A stretch of 64,000 nucleotides of DNA, taken from assembly GCF_007993815.1 (NCBI RefSeq), contig NZ_VJWE01000017.1, positions 1 through 64,000 on the forward strand. The letters run 5' to 3'. Position 1 is the stretch's first letter; the number at the start of each line of letters is the position of its first letter. The notes under the pieces were generated by a model. That model was not told the origin of the DNA. It made no database searches and was given only the letters and a program-made list of their open reading frames with translations. Positions 19,181 through 26,531 of the stretch are shown here, one piece after another. Source of the DNA: Acidovorax delafieldii. GTDB taxonomy: Bacteria > Pseudomonadota > Gammaproteobacteria > Burkholderiales > Burkholderiaceae_C. A program made the position numbers and the translations under genes.

Positions 19181-19229
19181 CGGGGTGGGTACTATCGGGT
19201 GGCTACAATCATTGCAAGATTCGTGCCCT

Positions 19230-19889
19230 ATGACCCACCGCCTACTCCCCCTCCTTGTGCTCGCAGCCCTGACCGGCCTTGCGGGCATGGCACACGCCGA
19301 AAAGGCCGACCGTGCCAAGCCCATGAACATCGAGGCCGACGCCCTGCGCCACGATGAACTCAAGCAGACCAGCGTGTTCTCGGGCCGCGTGGTGATGACC
19401 AAAGGCACCATCGTGTTGCGCGGTGCGCGGCTGGATGTGCGCCAGGACGCCGACGGCTACCAGTACGGCGTGGTCACGGCCGAGGCGGGCAAACGGGCGT
19501 TCTTCCGCCAAAAGCGCGACACCGTGGCGGGGGCGCCTGACGAATTCATCGAAGGCGAAAGCGAAGTCATCGAATACGACGGCAAGGCCGACAACGTGCG
19601 CTTCATCACCCGGGCCGAACTCCGCCGCTACCGTGGCTCGGTGCTGAACGATGAGATCACCGGCGCCGTGATCGTCTACAACAACCTCACCGATGTGTTC
19701 ACCGTCGATGGCCAGAAGGCACCAGCCTCTTCTGCCGCGGCGGGCGACACACCAGCGCCCGGTGGTCGTGTGCGCGCCGTGCTGGCGCCCAAAGACCCTC
19801 CGCCCGGCGCGGCAGCCCCGGCCCCAGCGCCTGACGCGCCCGCACCGGCGCTGCGCCCCAGCAACAGCCTTGGCGGCGGCGCCAAGTGA
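19230..19889 (+). CDS. lptA: LPS-transport periplasmic bridge protein LptA
   Basis: A 219-residue periplasmic protein that forms the bridge moving lipopolysaccharide to the outer membrane. It has a signal peptide ending at AHA, the OstA/LptA jellyroll ([20 protein letters not shown], the [12 protein letters not shown] strand), and an Ala/Pro-rich tail not found in E. coli LptA. Start ATG 19230 is chosen over 19185. A TACAAT -10-like hexamer lies at 19204-19209. Its stop overlaps the lptB start by 4 bp. lptC and kdsC are absent upstream. Confidence 0.93.
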   Translation: MTHRLLPLLVLAALTGLAGMAHAEKADRAKPMNIEADALRHDELKQTSVFSGRVVMTKGTIVLRGARLDVRQDADGYQYGVVTAEAGKRAFFRQKRDTVAGAPDEFIEGESEVIEYDGKADNVRFITRAELRRYRGSVLNDEITGAVIVYNNLTDVFTVDGQKAPASSAAAGDTPAPGGRVRAVLAPKDPPPGAAAPAPAPDAPAPALRPSNSLGGGAK

Positions 19890-20668
19890 GCGGGCCTGCT
19901 GTGAGTACCGGTCCTGACTCCCAGGCGGGTAGCCGCCTGGAGGTACAGCATCTGGCCAAATCCTATGGCAGCCGCAAGGTCGTCAAGGATGTGTCGCTGG
20001 TGGTGCAAAAAGGCGAGGTTGTGGGGTTGCTCGGCCCCAACGGCGCGGGCAAGACCACATCCTTTTACATGATCGTGGGCCTGGTGCGCAGCGATGCCGG
20101 CGATATTCGCATCGACGGCCACTCGGTGGCCCACATGCCCATCCACCGCCGCTCTCGGCTGGGTCTGTCGTACCTGCCGCAAGAAGCCTCGATCTTCCGC
20201 AAGCTCACCGTCGAAGAAAACGTGCGTGCGGTGCTGGAACTGCAGCGCGCCGATGACGGCCAGCCGCTGTCGCGCGACGCCATCGAAGAACGCCTGACGG
20301 CACTGCTGCAAGAGCTGCGTGTGGACCACCTGCGTGCCTCGCCCGCGCTGGCGCTGTCCGGTGGCGAGCGCCGCCGCGTCGAGATCGCCCGCGCCCTGGC
20401 CACCCAGCCGCGCTTCATCCTGCTGGACGAGCCTTTTGCCGGTATCGACCCGATTGCAGTGATCGAGATCCAGCGCATCATTGGCTTCCTCAAGGCACGA
20501 GGTATTGGTGTGCTCATCACCGACCACAACGTGCGCGAGACGCTGGGCATCTGCGACCACGCCTTCATCATCAGCGACGGCCGCGTGCTGGCGCAGGGCA
20601 CGCCCTCCGAGATCGTGGACAACGCAGAAGTGCGCCGCGTGTACCTGGGCGAGCATTTCCGCATGTGA
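19886..20668 (+). CDS. lptB: LPS-export ABC transporter ATP-binding protein LptB
   Basis: A 260-residue ATPase that powers LPS extraction with LptFG. Visible: Walker [10 protein letters not shown] (about residues 50-58), Q-loop in SYLPQEAS, signature LSGGERRR, Walker [14 protein letters not shown], and switch His in LITDHNVRE. The start is GTG 19886, overlapping the lptA stop (GTGA); a second GTG at 19901 could be the true start, since the first ~15 residues are not family-like. Its stop overlaps the rpoN start (TGATG). Confidence 0.96.
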   Translation: MSGPAVSTGPDSQAGSRLEVQHLAKSYGSRKVVKDVSLVVQKGEVVGLLGPNGAGKTTSFYMIVGLVRSDAGDIRIDGHSVAHMPIHRRSRLGLSYLPQEASIFRKLTVEENVRAVLELQRADDGQPLSRDAIEERLTALLQELRVDHLRASPALALSGGERRRVEIARALATQPRFILLDEPFAGIDPIAVIEIQRIIGFLKARGIGVLITDHNVRETLGICDHAFIISDGRVLAQGTPSEIVDNAEVRRVYLGEHFRM

Positions 20669-22269
20669 TGAAGCCTGGACTGTCGCTGCGCGTCTCGCAG
20701 CACCTTGCATTGACCCCCCAGCTCCAGCAGTCCATCCGGCTGCTGCAGTTGTCCACGCTCGAACTCTCGCAGGAAGTCGAGCAGATGCTCGACGAGAACC
20801 CGTTCCTCGAACGCAATGCCGACGAAGCACCGCGCGAGGAGTTTGGCCTGGAAGCCGCCGACACGCCCGCGCAGGCCGACGACTACAGCGCCGATGATGC
20901 TATGTTTTCAGGAGCTGTCAGCGCAAGCAATACTAGCGCTGAGAGCCAAAACGAGGCTGAAATCCCCAGTGGAGGCGCCGACGAGCCCGAGTGGAGCGGC
21001 GACGGCACCGTCGAGATGGCGCCCAACGACGCCGAGTGGGGTGGCGACGCCCCGGCGCGCACCCGCAACGATGCGGAAGGCGACGAGGCCGACGCCACCG
21101 AGCTGGCCCGTTCGCACGAGTCGCTCACCGCCTTTTTGCACCGCCAGGCACTGTCGCTGCGGCTGTCTGAAGTGGACACGGCCGCGCTGCGTTTTCTCAT
21201 TGAATCGCTGAACGACGACGGCTACCTGGAAGAGTCGCTTGAAGAGCTGGCCATCAGCCTGGCCGGGCCCGACGACCTGGAGCAGATCGAAGAATTGGTG
21301 CACCGCTTCACCGTGGCCCAGCGCCTGTTGCAGAGCCTGGAGCCCGTGGGCGTGGGCGCGCGCAATTTGTCTGAATGCCTGACGCTGCAGCTCACGGCGC
21401 TGGCGGCGGATGAAGACAGCGACTCCGACCCCGAGACCGTGCAGACCGCGCTGCGCATCTGTCAGCAGCCGCTGGAGATGCTGGCTCGCCGCGACATCCG
21501 CCGCCTGACGCAGCTGTGCAGCGAAGGTGGCGTGGCCGGAGAAGAACGCACCCGGTCTGCCATGGCACTCATCGCCCGCCTGGAGCCTCGCCCCGGCCGC
21601 CGTTTTGCCGACGTAGAGCGCAACATCATCATCCCCGACGTCATCGTGCGCAAAGCCGGTCGCGCCAACGGGCGGGACGGCCAGCACAACTTCATCGTGC
21701 AGCTCAACCCCGATGTGATGCCCCGTCTGCGCGTGCACGACATCTACGCCGGCGCGCTACGAGGCCACAAGGGCGGCGAAGGCCACCAGGGCATGCAGCA
21801 GCGCTTGCAGGAGGCGCGCTGGTTCATCAAGAACATCCAGCAGCGCTTTGACACCATCCTGCGCGTCTCGCGCGCCATCGTCGAGCGGCAGAAGAACTTC
21901 TTCACCCACGGCGAGCTGGCCATGCGCCCCCTGGTGCTGCGCGACATCGCCGACGAACTGGGTCTGCACGAGTCCACCATCAGCCGCGTGACCACGGCCA
22001 AGTACATGGCCACGCCGATCGGTACCTACGAGCTGAAGTACTTCTTTGGCTCTGGCCTGGGCACCGAGACCGGTGGCAATGCGTCCAGCACGGCCGTGCG
22101 CGCACTGATCAAGCAGTTCGTGTCCGCCGAAAACCCGGCCAAGCCGCTGTCCGACAGCCAGATCGCCGAGATGCTCAAGGAGCAGGGCATCGAGTGCGCA
22201 CGCCGCACCGTGGCCAAGTACCGCGAGGCGCTCAAGATCGCGCCAGCGAATTTGCGCAAGGCGCTTTAG
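20668..22269 (+). CDS. rpoN: RNA polymerase sigma-54 factor
   Basis: A 533-residue alternative sigma factor. Region I (LSLRVSQHLALTPQLQQSIRLLQLS), an acidic, variable region II (about residues 50-150), the core-binding region, HTH and the C-terminal RpoN box ARRTVAKYRE are all present. The ATG at 20668 overlaps the lptB stop by one base. Region II contains an in-frame copy of the dispersed repeat (20896-20962, residues about 77-98). hpf and ptsN, usually downstream in proteobacteria, are not here; the next gene is convergent. Confidence 0.96.
   Translation: MKPGLSLRVSQHLALTPQLQQSIRLLQLSTLELSQEVEQMLDENPFLERNADEAPREEFGLEAADTPAQADDYSADDAMFSGAVSASNTSAESQNEAEIPSGGADEPEWSGDGTVEMAPNDAEWGGDAPARTRNDAEGDEADATELARSHESLTAFLHRQALSLRLSEVDTAALRFLIESLNDDGYLEESLEELAISLAGPDDLEQIEELVHRFTVAQRLLQSLEPVGVGARNLSECLTLQLTALAADEDSDSDPETVQTALRICQQPLEMLARRDIRRLTQLCSEGGVAGEERTRSAMALIARLEPRPGRRFADVERNIIIPDVIVRKAGRANGRDGQHNFIVQLNPDVMPRLRVHDIYAGALRGHKGGEGHQGMQQRLQEARWFIKNIQQRFDTILRVSRAIVERQKNFFTHGELAMRPLVLRDIADELGLHESTISRVTTAKYMATPIGTYELKYFFGSGLGTETGGNASSTAVRALIKQFVSAENPAKPLSDSQIAEMLKEQGIECARRTVAKYREALKIAPANLRKAL
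20896..20962 (+). repeat. In-frame copy of the dispersed repeat inside rpoN
   Basis: The 48-bp unit CTATG...GAGCT...AGCGCAAG...TACTAGCGCT...GAGAGCC lies in the sense strand and encodes Ser/Ala/Asn-rich sequence (AMFSGAVSASNTSAESQ) in the disordered acidic region II. It aligns without gaps with the cinA copy, sharing GAGCT, AGCGCAAG, TAC, AGCGCT and GCCAA. Confidence 0.8.
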
Positions 22270-22331
22270 CGCTCCCGGCGTGGAGGCGCGCGAGTGTTCT
22301 CTGGCCGTCCAGGCAACAGTTCGGTGCCCGG

Positions 22332-22811
22332 TTATCTGCGCGCCATGAATACCGCGTCATATGCTTGTGGCGTGAATCCTGCGATCTTCTGGCCGTTGGT
22401 CAGCAAGACCGGTACGCCTCTGGCGCCCAGCTGACTGAACGCCGCTTTGCCAGAAGGCGTGTCGATATCCAGCTCCCGATAGGCGATGCCCTTGCTCGCC
22501 AGATAGGCCTTGGCCGCCTTGCAGTAGCCGCACCAGGTGGCCATGTACAGCACCACATCGCCCCGAGGAGCCGCAATCTGTGGAGTGTCCGGAGTGGCTG
22601 TTTTGGGGGCGGGGCCCGCCCCCGGTACCACGCTGACCGGCAGGTTTTCCAGCTTCATCGTTTTCTCTACGGCACCGGTCGTGGGAGGCTTGTCGCTGTA
22701 AACCACCCTGCCGTCCGTACCCACTGATTTGTACAGCGTCTGGGCGTTGGCTGCCAACGGCACCACGGCCAGTGCCAGGGTGGTCAACAGGGTCCGAACA
22801 AAAGGGCGCAT
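22332..22811 (-). CDS. Exported glutaredoxin-like protein with DUF4124 domain
   Basis: A 159-residue protein with a signal peptide (cleavage after ANA), an N-terminal DUF4124-type segment (TLYKSVGTDGRVVYSDKPP) and a C-terminal glutaredoxin fold with active site CGYC in MATWCGYCKAAKAYL and the GVPVLLTNG cis-Pro loop. The start ATG at 22811 makes the signal peptide N-terminal. Glutaredoxins usually work in the cytoplasm with glutathione; export suggests a periplasmic thiol role. It is convergent with rpoN. Confidence 0.82.
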   Translation of the reverse strand: MRPFVRTLLTTLALAVVPLAANAQTLYKSVGTDGRVVYSDKPPTTGAVEKTMKLENLPVSVVPGAGPAPKTATPDTPQIAAPRGDVVLYMATWCGYCKAAKAYLASKGIAYRELDIDTPSGKAAFSQLGARGVPVLLTNGQKIAGFTPQAYDAVFMARR

Positions 22812-23050
22812 GAAGGGGCTCCGGTAAAATCCACTGCCCGAGAGCATACGAGACAGTGGCGCCCGGCCCACAGGACTCGTGCGCAACACTCCCCTGCAGT
22901 GGCCTGGGCACCACGCTGTGGATGGGATGGCGTCCCCCTGTGCTTCTCATCTGGCGCCTGGAAGGGCAGACATTGTCTTTCGCGCAATGCGCTATGTCCG
23001 TCGCTGGCACCTGCCCCCGCTTCCCGTTTTGCCTTCTCACTTTCCGTACC

Positions 23051-23533
23051 ATGGCACGCATCGTCTTCGACCTCCCACCGCACTTCGGCTTTGCCACCGA
23101 ACTGCAGATCTACATCAGCCATGTGAATCAGGGCGGGCATCTGGACAACGCGCAGTTGCTCAGCCTGGTGTCCGAAGCGCGGGTGCGCTTCTTTCAGTCA
23201 CTCGGCTACCCCGAGGCCGATGTGGGCGGCCTGTCCATCGTGGTGGGCGATATCGTGGCGCAGTACAAGTCCGAAGGTTTCCACGGCGAAACCATGCGGG
23301 TGGAGATGGCGCCTGCGGACTTCAACCGCTATGGCTTCGACCTGGTCTTTTGCATGACCGAGAAGGCCTCGGGCCGCGAGGTGGCGCGCGGCAAGATCGG
23401 CATCGTCTTCATCGGCAAGGCCAGCCGCAAGGTTGCTCCCATCCCGGACTCCATCCGCCAGCTGCTGCTGGCCCGCGCGGGAACGCCGGATTCCCATGCA
23501 TTGTCCGAGCGCGTATCCTCCCCATCGACATGA
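23051..23533 (+). CDS. Hotdog-fold acyl-CoA thioesterase
   Basis: A 160-residue protein of the 4HBT hotdog family. N-terminal IYISHVNQGGHLDNAQLLSLVSEAR (cited by parts: HVNQGGHLDNAQ) holds the catalytic Asp-type motif where HxDxxG is expected, and RVEMAPADFNRYGFDLVF is the typical central strand. Start ATG at 23051; the ORF is open to 22856 but that part is not family-like. Its stop overlaps the next gene (ATGA), so the two are translationally coupled. Confidence 0.8.
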   Translation: MARIVFDLPPHFGFATELQIYISHVNQGGHLDNAQLLSLVSEARVRFFQSLGYPEADVGGLSIVVGDIVAQYKSEGFHGETMRVEMAPADFNRYGFDLVFCMTEKASGREVARGKIGIVFIGKASRKVAPIPDSIRQLLLARAGTPDSHALSERVSSPST

Positions 23534-24822
23534 ACCAACTCCAACTTTTTCTCCCCTGCGCCGCGGGCGTCGAGGGCTTTCTGGCCGACGAGGTGCATGG
23601 CATCACCGGCCTCACGGGGCAAGACCTGCTGGTGGGCCGGGGCGGCGTGCTGCTGCGCGCCTCATGGCGCCAGGCCATGCAGCTCAACCTGCACAGCCGC
23701 CTGGCCCAGCGCGTGCTGGTGCAGCTGGCGCACCGCCCCTACCGGTCTGAGAACGACCTCTACGCCATGGCCAGCGAGGTGGCCTGGGAGATCTGGTTCA
23801 CCACGCGCCAGACCTTCAAGGTCGAGGTGACGGCCCAGCACAGCCCGCTGCAGAGCCTGAACTTCGCGGGCCTCAAGGTCAAGGACGCGGTGGCCGACCG
23901 CTTCCGCCACAAGAGCGGCGTACGCCCCGATGTGAACACCCAGTGGCCCGATGTGCGCATCCACCTGCACCTGACCACCGACGAGGCCACGATCTACATC
24001 GACACCTCGGGCGAGCCGCTGTTCAAGCGCGGCTGGCGCGAGGACAAGGGCGACGCGCCGCTCAAGGAAACCCTGGCCGCCGCCATGATCGCCGCCAGCG
24101 GCTGGGACCCGCATGGCGACAACCCCCAGCCCCTGTACGACCCCTGCTGCGGTAGCGGCACCATCGTGGTCGAGGCCGCGCAGATCGCCTGCCGCATCCC
24201 GGCGGGCATGCTGCGGCGCTTTGCGTTCGAGAAACTGCTGCCGTTCCAGGCCCATGTCTGGACTGCTATCAAAAACGAAGCTGAAAGCACAATACAGACC
24301 AGCGCAGTGCCCATTTTTGGCAGTGATGTGGCCTTCCGCATGGTCGACTTTGCGCAGCGCAACGCCGAGCGCGCGGGCGTGGCCGACGCCGTGCAGCTGC
24401 GCGGCGGCGACGCCCTGCAGCGCATGCCGCCCTGTGAGCAACCCGGTGTGATGCTGCTGAACCCACCCTACGGCGAGCGCATTGCCGCCGCCGGCACTGC
24501 AGGCCGCAACGCCAGCGAGCGAGCCGCCGATCGCGCCCAAGGCATGGCCGTGGGCCGCGAAGAGGCACAGACCGAAGACGGCGGTGAGTTCTTCAGCCAG
24601 CTGGCCACGCACTGGAAGAAGAACTACAGCGGCTGGACGGCCTGGATGCTCACGCCCGACCTGAAACTGCCCGGCAAGATGCGCCTGAAGGAATCGCGCC
24701 GCGTGCCCATGTGGAACGGGCCCATTGAATGCCGCATGTTCCGCTTCGACATGATCAAGGGTGCTGTGCGCGACCGGGCTACCAAGCCTGCCCCCGAAGG
24801 CAGCCCACGCCATGAAGGTTGA
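23530..24822 (+). CDS. rlmL: 23S rRNA (guanine-N2)-methyltransferase, RlmL type
   Basis: A 430-residue RNA methyltransferase: N-terminal THUMP domain (about 40-160) and a Rossmann methyltransferase with DPCCGSGTIVVEA (SAM site) and the catalytic NPPYGERI. It matches the RlmL half of the fused E. coli RlmKL, which modifies G2445; the RlmK half is missing. The insert at residues 245-266 comes from a copy of the dispersed repeat. It overlaps the thioesterase by 4 bp and the PIN gene by 11 bp. Confidence 0.88.
   Translation: MNQLQLFLPCAAGVEGFLADEVHGITGLTGQDLLVGRGGVLLRASWRQAMQLNLHSRLAQRVLVQLAHRPYRSENDLYAMASEVAWEIWFTTRQTFKVEVTAQHSPLQSLNFAGLKVKDAVADRFRHKSGVRPDVNTQWPDVRIHLHLTTDEATIYIDTSGEPLFKRGWREDKGDAPLKETLAAAMIAASGWDPHGDNPQPLYDPCCGSGTIVVEAAQIACRIPAGMLRRFAFEKLLPFQAHVWTAIKNEAESTIQTSAVPIFGSDVAFRMVDFAQRNAERAGVADAVQLRGGDALQRMPPCEQPGVMLLNPPYGERIAAAGTAGRNASERAADRAQGMAVGREEAQTEDGGEFFSQLATHWKKNYSGWTAWMLTPDLKLPGKMRLKESRRVPMWNGPIECRMFRFDMIKGAVRDRATKPAPEGSPRHEG
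24262..24323 (+). repeat. In-frame copy of the dispersed repeat inside rlmL
   Basis: CTATCAAAAACGAAGCT...AGCACAATACAGACCAGCGCAGTGCCC aligns without gaps to the cinA copy (CTATCAAAAA, AGCT, AGCGC, GCC landmarks) and lies in the sense strand. It codes for AIKNEAESTIQTSAVP between the SAM-binding motif and the next strand, in a stretch of lower GC than its flanks. Confidence 0.72.
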
Positions 24823-25297
24823 ACTGCCCCTGCCCGCCGAGGCCCCGGCGGACGAGCCGGCGCGCCCTGTGGTGGTGGATACCAACGTGGCGCTGGACCT
24901 GCTGATCTTCAGCGACCCGCGCACCGTGCCATTGCGCACGCTGCTGGCCCAGGGTCGCCTGGCCTGGATCGCCACGCAGGTCATGCGCGACGAGCTGGAG
25001 CGCGTGCTGGCATACCCGCACATCGTTGAGCGCATGAACTACTACCGCGTGAGTGCCGCACAGGTGCTGGCCGCGTTTGATGCGCAGGCACGTCTGGTGG
25101 ACATCGCACCCAAGGTGGCCTACGTGTGCAAGGACGCGGACGACCAGAAGTTCATCGACCTGGCGGCGGCGCACCGGGCAATTTTGCTGAGCAAGGACAA
25201 GGCGGTGATCTGCATGCGCAAGCGGTTGGTGAACCTGGGGGCGGATGTGGCGACTGCGCTGGTGCTGGAAGAGGCGCTCGCCACGGCGGCGGCCTGA
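24812..25297 (+). CDS. PIN-domain protein (predicted ribonuclease)
   Basis: A 161-residue protein of the PIN family often annotated as a putative toxin component. It shows VVDTNVALDLLIF (first catalytic Asp), an Asp/Glu pattern in MRDELERVL, and CKDADDQKFIDLAAA with LLSKDKAVI (third acidic cluster). The ATG at 24812 overlaps the rlmL stop by 11 bp. No antitoxin-like small gene is adjacent on either side, so a role as a stand-alone RNase, perhaps linked to RNA modification, is as likely as a toxin role. Confidence 0.82.
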   Translation: MKVELPLPAEAPADEPARPVVVDTNVALDLLIFSDPRTVPLRTLLAQGRLAWIATQVMRDELERVLAYPHIVERMNYYRVSAAQVLAAFDAQARLVDIAPKVAYVCKDADDQKFIDLAAAHRAILLSKDKAVICMRKRLVNLGADVATALVLEEALATAAA

Positions 25298-25332
25298 TCA
25301 CGCATTGATTAGTTTCTGCTGCAAGGATCGGT

Positions 25333-25605
25333 ATGGGGCCGTTGGGTTTTCTTGTCCTCTCGGGCTTCTTCGCCTACCTCGCTTTTGATGCGTTTCAGTT
25401 CAACCGGACATCCGGTCACAAAGTCTGGGCCGTGCCGCCCTCTTCCGGTCGGGCGGTTGGTGTGGATCCTTTGTCGCGCGCCGAGCAGGAGGGCGCGCAA
25501 TCGAACGAAATCACTGCAGTGGGGGGCATTCCCGGCCTCTACTGGATTTTTGTGATGCTGTCGGTGGGCTGCTTGGGGGTTGCTGCCTGGCTGTGGCTAG
25601 CGTAG
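25333..25605 (+). CDS. Small uncharacterised membrane protein
   Basis: A 90-residue protein with two hydrophobic helices (residues 2-20 and about 68-88) flanking a polar loop. An AAGGA site precedes the ATG at 25333. GC content is lower than in neighbours. I recognise no family. It ends directly at the large inverted repeat at 25602-25686. Confidence 0.6.
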   Translation: MGPLGFLVLSGFFAYLAFDAFQFNRTSGHKVWAVPPSSGRAVGVDPLSRAEQEGAQSNEITAVGGIPGLYWIFVMLSVGCLGVAAWLWLA

Positions 25606-25686
25606 GTTGGGGTAGCGCGGTCTAACCCGACGTTTTCTTCCACGGGCATGGCCTGTCGGGTTACGCCAGCGGCTAACCCGACCTAC
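25602..25686. repeat. Large imperfect inverted repeat (GTAGGTCGGGTTAGC family)
   Basis: The left arm GTAGGTTGGGGTAGCGCGG...TAACCCGAC and the complement of the right arm, GTAGGTCGGGTTAGCCGCTGG...TAACCCGAC, match at most positions around a loop of about 22 nt. Each arm also contains its own GTCGGGTTA/TAACCCGAC inverted pair. It overlaps the stop codon of the small membrane protein and lies 8 bp from the stop of the convergent kinase-like gene. Elements of this type are dispersed in many proteobacteria. Confidence 0.78.
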
Positions 25687-25694
25687 TGGTTGAT

Positions 25695-26531
25695 CTAGCC
25701 TTGAGCCAAGAGGTCATACGCCGCCCGCACCCGCTGCAAATCCCGCCCCAGTTTGCGATTGGTGGGCAGATTCCGCATCCACCCCATCCGCCGGACACTG
25801 GTGGCCAGCACCGCCCGCATCTCCTCGCTCCCCTGCGCCACCCACGCCGCCCAGCGCTCGCGCCCCTCGGTCAGCGTGCCGCTGGCATGCAGGTAAATCG
25901 CGGTGGAATGCGCGTAACACAGCGCATCGCGCACATGGCACACCGCCAGCGGCAGCACGGCGGCGGGGTCGTCCTCAAAATCGATGCAGGCCACCTCGCC
26001 ATCGGGGCAGCGCACCAGATTGCGCGCAAACGCCTGGCTCAGGCAGGTGCCCTGGTGGTGCACCTGGGTCAGGGTGTCCAGCCCCTGCTGCCACAGCGCC
26101 AGCACAGCGGCCGCGTCGCCCGCCTGCACGGCGTGATCAATCTCGTTGCCCAGCGAATGGGTTTCCTCACCCACGTTGCCCAGGTGGCGCATGGCAAAAC
26201 CATTCGGCAACGCGGCCAGCACCACGGGCACGCGGATGCCGCGTGCGGCCAGGTCGCGCAGGCGTTGCACTTCGGTGGCAATCGCCGTGGGGCCGCCGGG
26301 GTTGGGCACGGGGCGCAGCGCATCCAGCCGCAGCAGGGCGGCCAGCAAGGCCATGGCGCGGTAGCGGCCTGTTCCGTGGGGGGCTCCCGCGCGCTTGATC
26401 CAGATCTGTTCGTTGCCCAGCACATGGGCCATCACGTTGTGCGGCTGGGTGGCGAGTTGTTGCTGCAAAAAGGCGGCGTAGTCCGGGGCGGTGGTGTAGG
26501 TGGGGGCGGATGCATCCATCGTCAAATTCAT
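25695..26531 (-). CDS. Kinase-fold protein (lipopolysaccharide/aminoglycoside-kinase-like)
   Basis: A 278-residue protein with a protein-kinase-like catalytic pattern: IWIKRAG (Lys strand), a helix with RLRDLAARGIRVP, the catalytic-loop region HHQGTCLSQAFARNLVR with Asn, and IDFEDDP in place of DFG. This resembles Kdo/heptose kinases and APH-type enzymes. The true substrate is unknown. The ATG at 26531 overlaps the upstream glutamate-synthase-like gene by 4 bp, so both are probably made together. Confidence 0.62.
   Translation of the reverse strand: MNLTMDASAPTYTTAPDYAAFLQQQLATQPHNVMAHVLGNEQIWIKRAGAPHGTGRYRAMALLAALLRLDALRPVPNPGGPTAIATEVQRLRDLAARGIRVPVVLAALPNGFAMRHLGNVGEETHSLGNEIDHAVQAGDAAAVLALWQQGLDTLTQVHHQGTCLSQAFARNLVRCPDGEVACIDFEDDPAAVLPLAVCHVRDALCYAHSTAIYLHASGTLTEGRERWAAWVAQGSEEMRAVLATSVRRMGWMRNLPTNRKLGRDLQRVRAAYDLLAQG

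Noticed and set aside
24812..25297. Toxin-antitoxin module
   Set aside because: Only the PIN protein is present; the 90-codon gene after it is a membrane protein and not an antitoxin type.
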